64,000 nucleotides of DNA, taken from NCBI GenBank assembly GCA_030437565.1, contig CP129291.1, positions 2,232,001 through 2,296,000 of the forward strand, written 5' to 3'. The DNA is from Terrilactibacillus sp. S3-3 (GTDB taxonomy: Bacteria; Bacillota; Bacilli; Bacillales; Sporolactobacillaceae). Positions 9,982-19,360 of the stretch are shown one piece after another; the first letter of the stretch is position 1; each line of letters begins with the position of its first letter. Under the pieces are notes generated by a model. The model saw only the letters and a program-made list of their open reading frames with translations. It was not told where the DNA came from and did not search any database. Both the position numbers and the translations under genes were made by a program.

Positions 9982-10924
9982 ACCCGCTCCTTCAACGTTT
10001 GAATCGCCGATTTAAGAGTTTCAACATTGTTTACTTGAATCACTTGCGCTTTTCGATCAATCTTCTTTACAAGCCCGGACAATACATTTCCCGGCCCGAC
10101 TTCTACATAAGTGTCAACACCAAGCGTTTTTAATGTTTCGCCGACTCTACCCAGCGGACAGGCGAATACAGCTGTTTGATCAGATTTTCACGAATCTCGT
10201 CTGCTCCGGATTCAACCTGTGCCGTCACATTGGCGATAATCGGAATCGATGCCGCTGCAATCGATAAACCGTCTAGTACTTCTTGCATTTTTTCCGCAGC
10301 CGGCCGCATCAGTTCAGAGTGGAAAGGCCCGCTGACTTGAAGCGGCACAACCCGCCTGGCACCTGCCTGCTTCGCTTGTTCAGACGCTTTTTCTACGCCT
10401 TCCTTTGTGCCGGATATAACGAGCTGGCTCGGCGTATTTAAGTTGGCCAACTGGACGGAAAAACCGTCAGCGGCCACTGTCTGGCAGACTTCCGTTAATT
10501 TTTCCGCTTTTAATCCTAGAACGGCGGCCATCGCCCCTTCACCGCTTGGAACAGCTTCCTCCATAAACGTGCCGCGTTTTCTTACGGCGTATACTGCATC
10601 TTCAAAGCTTAAAACACCGGAGCCGACAAGTGCGCTGTACTACTCGCCTAGGCTGTGCCCGGCCGTATAATCCGGCCTGATACCGGCCTCTGTAAGCAGC
10701 TGCAAAAGCGCCGCGCTCACCGTCAGAATCGCCGGCTGTGTATTGGCCGTAAGCGTCAGCGTTTCTGCCGGTCCTTTCAAAATGATCTCGGATAGAGAAA
10801 AATCGAGTTTCCTATCCGCTGTTTCAAAAAACGTCCGCGCTTCAGGGAACGTCTCAATCACATCCGCTCCCATACCAACAAACTGCGATCCTTGTCCGGG
10901 AAAAACAAAAGCGAGTTTACCCAT
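9978..10924 (-). CDS. fabD: Malonyl CoA-ACP transacylase FabD (broken)
   Basis: Loads malonyl groups onto ACP. The start MGKLAFVFPGQGSQFVGMG follows AAGGAGG at 10924, which overlaps the plsX end. The active-site motif GHSLGE is followed by an in-frame TAG and then YSALVGSGVLSFEDAV in the same frame; the triplet lies in a GAGTAGTAC microduplication that homologues lack. A missing G near 10135 breaks the frame again, after which LKTLGVDTYVEVGPGNVLSGL continues to the TGA at 9978. The GPGNVL motif is intact. Probably functional with sequence errors, but the extra triplet is unlike the homopolymer errors elsewhere. Confidence 0.93.
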
Positions 10925-10928
10925 TCAA

Positions 10929-11946
10929 TTAAACCTCCTTTTTATTAATCCATGCCGATTGTGTATCTTGCACAGTTTGTTCAATAATGCCGACAACATC
11001 TTTTTGCACAAGCAACCGGGCCTGGCGGATGGTTGTAAAAATGGCTTGACTGTTCGATGAACCGTGGGCTTTAATAACGGGAGCGGCGAGCCCGAACAGG
11101 CAGGCCCCGCCGTACGCCGCATAATCCATTCTTTTCTTGATGCCTTTCAATTTTTTCCGTACATCAGACCGGCTAAAATCTTCGTATAAAGAGAGCTTTC
11201 CAATTCTTCTTTCAGCAGATGGAACAGCGACAGCGCCGTCCCTTCAATGCTTTTCAGCACCATGTTTCCTGAAAAGCCGTCCGAGACGACCACATCTACC
11301 GGGCCGTTAAGCAAATCGCGCGACTCCACATTGCCGACAAAATGAATCGGCGCTTTTTTTTAATAATTCAAAGGTTTCTTTGCTTAACTCATTTCCTTTA
11401 CCCGGTTCCTCGCCAATATTCAATAAGCCGATGCGGGGGTTCGGAATATTCATCACCTTTTCGGCATAGATAGAGCCCATAATGGCATACTGCAGCAAAT
11501 GCTCCGGTCTTGCGTCCATATTCGAGCCAACATCGAGAAAAAGAAACCCTTTGTCCGTTCTCGTCGTCGGCAGTGTCGGAGCCAGAGCGGGCCGGTCAAT
11601 ACCCTTGATACGGCCGACACCGAATAATCCGGCAGCCATGAGTGCACATTGCCGGCGGAAATCACCGCATCGCAGCGCCCTTCCTTCACCTCGTTGACAG
11701 CCAGTACCATCGATGATTGCTTTTTTCTGCGCACCGCTTTGACCGGCGCATCTGTTCCTTCTATTTTTTCCGTTGTATGCAAAATCTCAATACCAGGACG
11801 ATCACCGACGAGTGGCGCGATTTTCTCTTTGTCTCCGACTAGCAAAAACTGCAAATCCGAAAATGTGTCCGCCGCTTTAAGCGTCCCCCCTCTATAATGG
11901 CTTCAGGCGCATTGTCTCCGCCCATTGCGTCAATGGCGAGTTTCAT
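10929..11946 (-). CDS. plsX: Phosphate acyltransferase PlsX (frameshifted)
   Basis: Makes acyl-phosphate from acyl-ACP for phosphatidic acid synthesis. Starts [17 protein letters not shown] at 11946 inside the end of fapR. Further blocks are [61 protein letters not shown] and [20 protein letters not shown]. At least four breaks occur, near 11880, 11650, 11355 (nine T) and 11150. The corrected length of about 335 residues is normal. The gene is followed by fabD within 5 bases. Confidence 0.94.
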
Positions 11947-12519
11947 TCTTGCTGTTTCCCCTTTCCAAATGGGAGCGATACATCGTAAATATACCCTTAA
12001 AAACAAGTTCCTGCCCAACAAAACTATTGACTTCCACGACCGTTCGCGCCCTTTCAACTTGAGTCACTTTGGCTTTTGCAATGACTCTTTCGCCAACCGT
12101 CACTTGACGGGTAAAGTGAATATTGGCTTTTGCTGTCAATGCCAAGTCATCATTGATCACCGCCACCGCCAAAGAATTGGCCTGGGCGAATAGGTGATGG
12201 CCGCGAGCAATCCCGGTTCGGGCAAAAAAACATGTTCTTTTTTTATTTCCAGCATTGATATCGCACTCGTATCAAGTTGCAGATCAATAATTTCACCGAT
12301 CACTTCATCCACGTGAAGGGCCTTCACATCATCGAGTTTCCGTCTTGCGACATGTTTAATGCGTTCTCTCAATTCAGGAATTGATAATTCCAAACGATCC
12401 AAACGGATCGTTTGGACGCTGACTTGAAACCGGTTTGCCAGTTCTTCATCCGTCACAAAGGGATTTTCACTGATCGTCTGCTTCAATAATTTTTGTCGAT
12501 CCCGTTTGTTCTTTCTCAT
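11930..12519 (-). CDS. fapR: FapR, lipid-synthesis repressor (frameshifted)
   Basis: Malonyl-CoA-responsive repressor of fatty-acid and phospholipid genes. The N-terminal HTH reads [16 protein letters not shown]...[23 protein letters not shown]. The hot-dog domain follows a T-run frameshift near 12226-12232 and contains [17 protein letters not shown] and TARQV-like ligand residues. I choose the ATG at 12519 because upstream in-frame sequence covers the operator. It overlaps plsX by 17 bases. Two FapR boxes lie upstream, showing autoregulation of the fapR-plsX-fabD-fabG unit. Confidence 0.95.
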
Positions 12520-12539
12520 ATTCAAAGCCACCGCCGCTA

Positions 12540-12556
12540 TTAAGACTAGGTAATAA
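12540..12556 (-). promoter_or_regulatory. FapR operator adjacent to fapR start
   Basis: Minus-strand TTATTACCTAGTCTTAA, preceded by ATATACTACTA, closely resembles the B. subtilis fapR promoter operator. It lies 20 bases upstream of the fapR ATG, where bound FapR would block transcription. Confidence 0.8.
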
Positions 12557-12663
12557 TAGTAGTATATCATAATCCCTTTAATCATTGTAGACTATTATCG
12601 ATTCTTAACAATTGTTAATCTGATAAAGCGGCGAAAAACTTCTATTCAGAAAGTTATTCCGGT

Positions 12664-12680
12664 TTAGTACCAAATACTAA
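12664..12680. promoter_or_regulatory. Second, near-palindromic FapR box
   Basis: TTAGTACCAAATACTAA matches the 17-base FapR inverted-repeat consensus. It lies 145 bases upstream of fapR and 143 bases upstream of the divergent secreted-protein gene, so it could serve either direction. Confidence 0.7.
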
Positions 12681-12822
12681 AACCGGGTTCTTAATACCGA
12701 AACATCACCTATTAGCTAGTGGATAAGCCCTTGCCGTTCATGTTCATTTTTCACGGATATTTTTTGGAAGAGATAGGCAGAATAGAAAAAAAAAAAATCA
12801 CTAAACGTATGGAGGTCTTTTC

Positions 12823-13414
12823 ATGAAACTTCGATCAAGTTTGCTTGTTCCTTTTTTAATAGCATCCATTTTGCTGCCAACAGCGGGACAGCTTTCCGTC
12901 AGCCAAAAAGCGGCCGCATCCCAATCCTTTGAAAGAAGCGAACACTCGGGCCATCACTACCTGATAAAAGGAAATCACAAAAAACTCGAAAAAAAAATAA
13001 TGATGATCAGTACGCTTCTCCGTCATTAAAAAAAGAGCTCAAGAAAGATCTGGCCACCCATAAGAAGCTCATGCAGGAATGGCGGAAAAACCCGGCTTTC
13101 TTTCAAAAGCAAAAAACACAGTGGATCGCCGACCGAAAAGCTTTCACCAAGCAAACAAGGAGAAAATCGATGCCATTAGGAGTCAGGTAAAAGCGGGCAA
13201 GCTGACCAAACAACAAGCGTACGAGCAAATCGCCGCCCTATTTGCAGCACAGCACAAAGGAAATTTTCACGGCAGATACTTTATCTTTAAGGAATTAAAA
13301 ACGGCGGTTCATAAGAATGATAAAGCCGGTATTCAATCGGCGCTGAAAAAACTGGATGAGCACTTAAAAACATCTAATCAGCAATTAGCGAAAAACCTCT
13401 CCACCCAGCGGTAA
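12823..13414 (+). CDS. Secreted Lys-rich helical protein, unknown function (frameshifted)
   Basis: Starts after GGAGGT with a signal peptide (MKLRSSLLVPFLIASILL, likely cleaved near QKAAA). An A run near 12990 and a short T run near 13145 break the frame. Corrected, the protein has about 197 residues: a charged helical region (SLKKELKKDLATHKKLMQEW, NPAFFQKQKTQWIADRKAF) followed by KEKIDAIRSQVKAGKLTKQQAYEQIAALFA and a C-terminal Lys/Gln-rich helix. There are no cysteines or catalytic motifs. I do not recognise a family; the layout recalls small periplasmic-type chaperone-like helical proteins, but that is a guess. It is one of the few plus-strand genes, with its own terminator. Confidence 0.7.
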
Positions 13415-13433
13415 AATTTAATTTTACTTCACA

Positions 13434-13482
13434 AGAACAGTCCACCTGCCATACGACGGTGGACTGTTCTATGACTTTTTCT
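13434..13482. terminator. Terminator between the secreted-protein gene and recG
   Basis: Perfect 13-bp inverted repeat AGAACAGTCCACC / GGTGGACTGTTCT around an 11-base loop, followed on the plus strand by a T-rich tract. It can end transcription from the plus strand and possibly from recG. Confidence 0.85.
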
Positions 13483-13540
13483 CTTAAATGAGCCTGACTC
13501 AAATCCGCAGCTGCAGATCGACGTTTTCTTTTTACCGGTT

Positions 13541-15590
13541 TTAATCTAAACGATCGCTGTCAAATACCCCGGCGGCCTCCAAATCGCTCCGAACCGAAGC
13601 CCAGCCGGGATCATGCCAAAAGTTGTCGCCACCCGCGAGCGTGCCGCATCCGCTTTGGCCACAGCAAGCGTCCGGTAATCATGAATTATATCAGCAACCT
13701 TAAACTCCGGCACACCGCTTTGCTTTTTTCCGAAGAAATCACCCGGTCCCCGCAATTTCAGATCATATTCAGAAAGTTTAAACCCATCGGTCGTTTCCGT
13801 CATAATCCGCATTTTTTCTTGACTAACCGCTGAGCGGGCATCCGCCACAAGAATGCAGTAAGATTGATCGCTCCCGCGCCCGACCCGGCCGCGGAGCTGA
13901 TGAAGCTGGGATAATCCGAACCGTTCGGCATCATAAATCACCATGATCGTTGCACTCGGCACATTGACGCCTACCTCAACAACGGTCGTCGAGACAAGCA
14001 CCTGAATATGATTCGCTTTAAAGCCGCTCATCACGTCTTCCTTTTCCTGAGGCGAGAGCCGGCCGTGCATCAGGCCGACGGCATACCCCGGCAGAGCTTG
14101 AACCATTTCAGCATGAACATCCATTGCGTTCTGAACATCGAGCTGCTCGGATTCTTCGATCAGCGGGCAAACAACATAGGCCTGTCTCCTCTTGCCAAGC
14201 TCGGATTTTATGAACTGGATGACGCGCGCCATCATTTGCCGCCGCACCCAATACGTTTTGATTGGCTTTCGCCCGTTCGGCATTTCATCGATCGTCGAGA
14301 CATCCATATCACCGAATACAGAAATGGCCAGCGTTCTTGGTATCGGCGTCGCCGTCATATACAGCACATCCGGATCCGTTCCCTTTGTTCTAAGTTTTCG
14401 CCGCTGAACAACACCAAATCGATGCTGCTCATCCGTCACAACCAGCCCGAGGTTCTGAAAATGCACATCGTCCTGGATAAGGGCATGTGTTCCAACAAGA
14501 ATGTGGATGTTTCCTGCATTTAAATTTTCAAGCAGCAGCTTTCTTCTTTTTCCTTTTACACTGCTCGTCAGCAGCGCAACATTCAGATCATAAGGAGTAA
14601 ATAATTTTTGCAGGCTTTCGGCATGCTGCTCGGCCAAAATTTCGGGTGGGAACCATCAGCGCGCCTTGAAAGCCTGCTGTCACAACAGAAAAAAAGAGCA
14701 ATCGCCGCCACGATCGTTTTCCCGGATCCGACGTCTCCCTGAAGCAAACGATTCATCGAAAAATCGGCTGACAGATCATTCAAGATTTCAATCGTCGCCC
14801 GCTGCTGAGCCGCCGTCAGCGAAAAAGGAAACCCCTGAATGAAAGCCGCTATCTTCTTCCGGTCGATCGGGATGGCTCTTCCGTGCTTCACTTTACGCTC
14901 TATTTTCTTATAAACTTGCAATTTCAACTGATAGAATAAAAATTCTTCATAGACAAGTCTTCTCCGGGCCTGCTTCAGCCGTGACCTCTCCGTTGGAAAA
15001 TGAATTTCACAAATCGCTTCCCGGCGGCCCATCAATCTATAGCGAGTCAAGACATCGGCCGGCAGATTTTCATCTAAAACCGCTGGAAACTGGACGAAAG
15101 CCTGCTTCATAATCTTTCGCAGCCGTTTCACAGACAAACCGCCGCCGACCGGATACACCGGCTCAATCATTCGATCGCGTTCCTCTTCGCCAATATGTAT
15201 TTCACCGGCAGCGATACTCGCCCGGTGCATGTCCCATTTTCCGGTCACCGTTATTGTGCCGCCAATATGAAGCTGCTTTTTTAGATAAGGACGGTTAAAA
15301 GCAACAACGGTGACAAGATAGCGGCCGGTCAGCATCCGAACCGACAGGCGCGATTTTTTCTTCGCATAAAAGGTGAGGGAAGGTTCGCTGTGAACCTTCC
15401 CGATCACCGTCACATTCTCCTCATGCCTCACATCGGCCAAATCACGGACTTCATAATTATCATAACGATATGGAAAATAAAGAAACAAATCACCGACGGT
15501 AACAATCCCTAAATGTTCTAGATCTTTGGCCGTTTCCGCACCGACGCCTTTAATTTCGGCCGCCGCCGGCTGAATCTTGTCTTTCATCAT
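13541..15590 (-). CDS. recG: ATP-dependent DNA helicase RecG (frameshifted)
   Basis: Branch-migrating helicase for stalled forks. The start is the ATG at 15590, whose ATGA overlaps the corrected sdaAA stop. Wedge/OB region: [28 protein letters not shown]. Helicase motifs: QGDVGSGKT (Walker A), TDEQHRFGV (the DEQH box typical of RecG), [20 protein letters not shown] and the end [14 protein letters not shown]. One break occurs near 14640. Another is at the four-T run near 13619: one more T restores [26 protein letters not shown] and TAA at 13541. In the raw sequence it reads as one frame with sdaAA. Confidence 0.95.
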
Positions 15591-16472
15591 GGCTGTTTCG
15601 CCGCGGGTCCGAAAATTTTTGTCTCCAATGCTCTTGCCGTGTGCCGCCGCCAAGCCTCCCTGAGCCGTCTCTCTAAGGGCCGCCGGCATCACCATGCCGA
15701 TACGATACATCGCATCGATGACTTCATCACACGGAATCCTGCTTTTGATCCCGGCGAGTGCCATGTCGGCTGCCACGATCGCTGTCGAGGCGCCGATGGC
15801 ATTTCGTTTCACACACGGCACTTCCACCAAACCGGCAACAGGATCGCAAACCAGCCCGAGCATATTCTTCAGAGCAATCGCCATCGCTTCGGCGGACTCG
15901 TCCGGCGACCCGCCGGCCATTTCAACCGCAGCAGCGGCGGCCATTCCCGTCGCCGAACCCACTTCCGCCTGACAGCCTCCGGCGGCTCCTGAAATAGACG
16001 CGTTGTTGGCGACGACAAATCCGAATGCCCCGGCAGTGAATAAAAAACGGACCATCTGGTCGCGCGTCGGCTGCAGCCTTTTTTTGAGACCGAAGAGCGT
16101 TCCCGGTACGACGCCGGCCGATCCGGCAGTCGGTGTCGCGCAGATCATCCCCATGGCGGCATTGACCTCATTCGTCGCCATCGCTTTGCTCACGGCATCC
16201 AGCAGCACATCACCGGACAAGGAGCGGCCGGACTGAGAATAGGTTTGCAGGAGCCGCGCATCGCCGCCCGTCAGCCCGGAGCGGGATCTGATCTTTTCAT
16301 TGATGCCTCGGAGAGCCGCTTTTTCCATGACTTGAAGATTGTTTTCCATTTTTGAGAAGATCGCCTGCCGGTCTTTTCCTGTCGTTTCTATTTCCGATTC
16401 AATCATAACTTCGGAAATTTGCTTATTTTCTCTGTTTGCTGTTTCGACGAGTTCTTTTATTGTTTGAAACAT
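15587..16472 (-). CDS. sdaAA: L-serine dehydratase alpha subunit
   Basis: Iron-sulfur L-serine deaminase subunit; with SdaAB it converts serine to pyruvate and ammonia. MFQTIKELVETANRENKQIS at 16472. Conserved ICATPTAGSAGVVPGTLF, NNASISGAAGGCQAEVG, LGLVCDPVAGLVEVPCVKRN with the cluster Cys residues, and IPCDEVIDAMYRIG. The raw frame runs straight into recG, but one extra A in AAAAATTTTT near 15616 gives [15 protein letters not shown] and TGA at 15587, matching the usual end of the family. So the apparent fusion is most likely an indel. Confidence 0.93.
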
Positions 16473-16497
16473 GGCTCCGATCCCCCCCTCTTTTTAT

Positions 16498-16649
16498 CCC
16501 GCATTAACGGGCAGTAAGACTCCCACCTCAAAGCTTCAATGAATTCGAAGAAGCATAGGTTGGGGATAACTGCCCGTAAAAGCCCGATTGGTTTAACTAA
16601 CAATCAGTGGGGATGGGAGAAAAACCCCACTGATTGAATTTCACCTTAT
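16498..16649 (+). mobile_element. Hairpin repeat element, copy A (IS200/605-like, protein-less)
   Basis: Shortest of four related elements (152 bp). In this orientation it starts CCCGC after a TTTAT flank. The next part, ACGGGCAGT...ACTGCCCGT, encloses GAATTCGAAGAAGC. It then has CAATCAGTGGGG...CCCCACTGATTG as a perfect 12-bp hairpin and ends TTTCACCTTAT. It lacks the internal CCACATCCTGTGG block of the other copies. It lies between sdaAB and sdaAA and is oriented against them. Confidence 0.7.
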
Positions 16650-16659
16650 TTCGTCCGGT

Positions 16660-17319
16660 TTACGACAAAGTTGCCACGTTCAGCATGTTCGGCAGGGCGG
16701 CAATTTCCGCGGCCAGGGCGGCACTTACCTCTTCATCGGTCTGAATAACCATCAAAGCGAGATGGCCCTTTTCTTTTCGGGACACTTCCATATAAGAAAT
16801 ATTGATTTCGTATTTGGCGATCACGCCGGCAACCGTTGCTACTGCGCCGTATCGATCATTATGGAGAACAAAGAGAGCCGGGTTGCTTCCCGAAAGCGAA
16901 ATATGAAATCCGTCGACCTCGATAATTTCAATTTTTCCGCCGCCGATTGAAACACCTACTAAATCAAGCTCGCCGCTCTCCGATATCAAATGCAGCCGAA
17001 CGGTGTTCGGATGGCGGCTCGGTTCATTCTCTGGAATGAACGTGACATCCATTCCGGAGTCCGCAGCAATAGAAAGCGATTGAGTCAGCCGCCCGTCATT
17101 GGTTTCAAAGTCGAGCAATCCGGCAACAAGTGCGACATCCGTTCCGTGCCCCTTGTATGTTTGAGCAAATGATCCGTAGAGATGTATCCGCACTTTCTCC
17201 GGCTGCCTGCCAAATAGATGTCTGGCGATCCGGCCGATTCGCACTGCGCCGGCCGTATGTGAACTTGAAGGACCAATCATCACGGGGCCGATGATATCAA
17301 AAACACTGCGATATTTCAT
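16660..17319 (-). CDS. sdaAB: L-serine dehydratase beta subunit
   Basis: Intact 219-residue partner of SdaAA. MKYRSVFDIIGPVMIGPSSSHTAGAVRIG has the SSSHTAGA motif of the beta fold, and an ACT-type domain ends the protein (ALFVLHNDRYGAVATVAGVI...ISYMEVSRKEKG), which may sense serine. It is usually directly coupled to sdaAA; here copy A of the repeat separates them by 188 bases. The yloU stop is 28 bases upstream, where B. subtilis has yloV/fakA. Confidence 0.95.
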   Translation of the reverse strand: MKYRSVFDIIGPVMIGPSSSHTAGAVRIGRIARHLFGRQPEKVRIHLYGSFAQTYKGHGTDVALVAGLLDFETNDGRLTQSLSIAADSGMDVTFIPENEPSRHPNTVRLHLISESGELDLVGVSIGGGKIEIIEVDGFHISLSGSNPALFVLHNDRYGAVATVAGVIAKYEINISYMEVSRKEKGHLALMVIQTDEEVSAALAAEIAALPNMLNVATLS

Positions 17320-17346
17320 TTTTTTCGCTTATCCTTTCATTTTTTC

Positions 17347-17740
17347 TCATTCTTCTTCCAGATCGAGTAACGCCTCTTCCGCCGCCATCCGAACTCCCTG
17401 GACATATATATTCACGGCCGATGCATGAACCGAAAGCATGTGATCAAGCATCTCTCTGACTCTGTTTTGCACTTGAAATGCAAGTTCCGATATTTTCGTC
17501 CCGTAGCTGACGATAATGTACATGTCAATCACAAGGTTTTTTTTTTTCATCAAGGTGAACGATGACGCCGCGGCTGAAATTTTCTTTTTTTAAAAGTTCG
17601 CTGATACCATCTTTGAGCTGGCGCTTTGAAGCCATACCGACAATGCCCTGGCAATCCATGGCGGCTCCTCCAGCAATCTTGGCAATGACATCATTCGACA
17701 CATCAATTTGCCCGTAACGATTATTCAGTTCAATCGGCAT
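17347..17740 (-). CDS. yloU: Asp23/Gls24 family protein YloU (frameshifted)
   Basis: Small envelope-stress-type protein of unknown biochemical role. MPIELNNRYGQIDVSNDVIAKIAGGAAMDCQGIVGMAS at 17740 follows AAGGAG. VIDMYIIVSYGTKISELAFQVQ and VNIYVQGVRM are family hallmarks. A ten-T run at about 17536-17545 breaks the frame between EKK and VIDMY. Corrected length is about 130 residues. It normally precedes yloV (fakA), which is absent here. Confidence 0.9.
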
Positions 17741-18104
17741 GATAACTCCTTCTTTCATCATAGAATCGCTTTCCCTATCATCTGCAGTCAACCTTATGTA
17801 TATCTAAATGGCTTTCGTTTCAGAATGCCTTATAAGCGCAAGACTATCATTATTTTACTATAGCCGTTCCTTTTTTTAAAGCCAGAGAGGCTATGCGATC
17901 CGTCTTTTCCTGATTGAAGTTTCACTTAAAAGGTGAGTAAGCTTTAGGGCCGCGGAACTTTAGCGCGGAGCTGATGAACGTCGTCGGATGCTCTGAATTT
18001 GGCCGGTGCGGATATCCCTGAGCCTTCTACTATTGCGCGCAGGCGTGCGGCATGTTAATATAATAATATTGTTTGTATCTTGGCAAAGCAAGGAGGTTAT
18101 GGAA
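17741..18104. other. Intergenic region between yloU and rpmB
   Basis: Divergent upstream region of yloU (minus) and rpmB (plus). It contains a 17-base match (17911-17927, TGATTGAAGTTTCACTT) to the right end of the dispersed hairpin repeat, read in plus orientation, as an apparent relic. A good TATAAT for rpmB lies at 18059-18064. No gene was seen. Confidence 0.6.
18036..18064 (+). promoter_or_regulatory. rpmB promoter (tentative)
   Basis: TATAAT at 18059-18064, about 40 bases before the rpmB start; the best upstream -35 (TTGCGC near 18033) is 20 bases away, so only the -10 is convincing. Confidence 0.4.
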
Positions 18105-18293
18105 ATGGGACGTCGATGCTATGTAACCGGCAAAACAACAAAGTTCGGACAAAATCGTTCGTTTGCTGAAAACAAATCCAAGCGAAAATTCAAAGCGAAC
18201 TTGCAAAAAGTCCGCATTCTTGTTGATGGATCGCCGAAACGTGTATATGTTTCAACAAAAGCACTGAAAGCAGGCAAAGTGGAACGCGCATAA
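18105..18293 (+). CDS. rpmB: 50S ribosomal protein L28
   Basis: Ribosomal large-subunit protein. It starts [20 protein letters not shown] after AAGGAGG at 18105 and ends [11 protein letters not shown]; 62 residues, intact. [19 protein letters not shown] is the family core. An upstream in-frame extension to 18006 lacks a ribosome site and is not used. Divergent from yloU, as in Bacillus. Confidence 0.97.
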   Translation: MGRRCYVTGKTTKFGQNRSFAENKSKRKFKANLQKVRILVDGSPKRVYVSTKALKAGKVERA

Positions 18294-18340
18294 CAGCGCA
18301 CCCGGCCTTATAATATGGAAGTTCAGCCGGCCTGACCGGC

Positions 18341-18384
18341 GGCCGCGCGTTGCCGCGTGCCCCGCGGCAATGCGCGGCCGTTTT
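18341..18384 (+). terminator. Terminator after rpmB
   Basis: Long GC-rich hairpin GGCCGCGCGTTGCCGCG / CGCGGCAATGCGCGGCC around a short loop, followed by TTTTA. Confidence 0.75.
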
Positions 18385-18407
18385 ACACGGCGGGATATGT
18401 ACGGACC

Positions 18408-18435
18408 AAAAAAGCACCTCTCAAGGTGCTTTTTT
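18408..18435. terminator. Bidirectional terminator between rpmB and spoVM
   Basis: AAAAAAGCACCT...AGGTGCTTTTTT: symmetrical stem with A and T tracts, able to act on rpmB and on spoVM. Confidence 0.85.
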
Positions 18436-18436
18436 G

Positions 18437-18517
18437 TCATCCTTTGTGAAAAGAACCGAGGAGAGCTCTCACAAAACCGCCCAAAAATCTTGGTAATTTA
18501 ATGGTATAAAATTTCAT
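18437..18517 (-). CDS. spoVM: Stage V sporulation protein M
   Basis: A 26-residue amphipathic-helix peptide that marks the forespore's convex membrane and anchors SpoIVA. It reads MKFYTIKLPRFLGGFVRALL and then GSFHKG after a GGAGGAG site, almost identical to the B. subtilis peptide including the conserved Pro. It lies between rpmB and thiN as in Bacillus. It proves that the host is a spore former. Confidence 0.97.
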   Translation of the reverse strand: MKFYTIKLPRFLGGFVRALLGSFHKG

Positions 18518-18698
18518 GTTACTCCTCCTTGCTTATCCCGCCGTTATCCCTTTATGAAGTCTTATAACATTCATTAGTCTTATTACTAGTATATTCAACA
18601 GTGCAAAAATAGAACCCCATTTTTTGCAGCGCATGGATCAAGTGAACCCCATTCACCGCGACGCCGCACCCGCGGCCGCACCGATTTCTGTCATCATC

Positions 18699-19339
18699 TC
18701 AATCCCTGCTTTGGAGCATGAGCAATAAGCCTTCAATAAAGGAAATTCCGCCGATTTTTGCCTCGATCTCATTGCTGATACAAAGCGTCGAACCAATTGA
18801 CAAATCCTCATTAGACAATGGATACTTCAGGCCTTTCAATGTAATGCCGCGGACTTTTTCCGTAAACGCAACGAACGAGAGATACGGGAACTCCTGGGTT
18901 CTCGTTACATGGTATGCGCCCGGAGTAAGCAAAGTGACAATTTTTTTTTATCGATGATCCGAAGCCGTATGCCGGTTCCGACACCCTTTAACAAAAGTTG
19001 AATATTGATTAGGCCATGATCAAGACGGCCGCCCGTTGCTCCAAATATCAAACACTCATCGGGCTGCTCGGCCAGCGCCCAGTCGATGGCAATTTCGAGA
19101 TCCGTTTTATCTTTCTCCCTGGGATATGTAGACGGAAGCGGCTGCTCAAAAACCCATTTCTTTTCCGTTTCCGATAATGAGTCAAAATCGCCGAAGGCTC
19201 TGGCGGGTACCCGGCCCTTTCTCAATAAATAATAAGTCCCTCTGTCAACTCCGATCCATGTACAGTCATCATATTCGGCCGATTCAATCGGCGGCTGCAG
19301 CGCTTCCGGACCGCCGGCAAGGATCGCCATTCGATTCAT
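18699..19339 (-). CDS. thiN: Thiamine pyrophosphokinase (frameshifted)
   Basis: Transfers pyrophosphate from ATP to thiamine. MNRMAILAGGPEALQPP, then GVDRGTYYLL, FGDFDSLSE, KDKTDLEIAIDWAL and IFGATGGRLDHGLINIQLL contain the conserved DFDS, KDxTD and GGRLDH metal and substrate residues. A T run at about 18942-18949 breaks the frame after RIIDKK; the C-terminal beta domain continues as PYLSFVAFTEKVRGITLKGLKYPL. Corrected length is about 213 residues. Confidence 0.93.
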
Positions 19340-19360
19340 TAGACATTCCCCCCATACCGG

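Noticed and set aside
14583..16472. A genuine SdaAA-RecG fusion protein of 629 or more residues
   Set aside because: One base restores a normal SdaAA end and an ATGA start overlap for recG.
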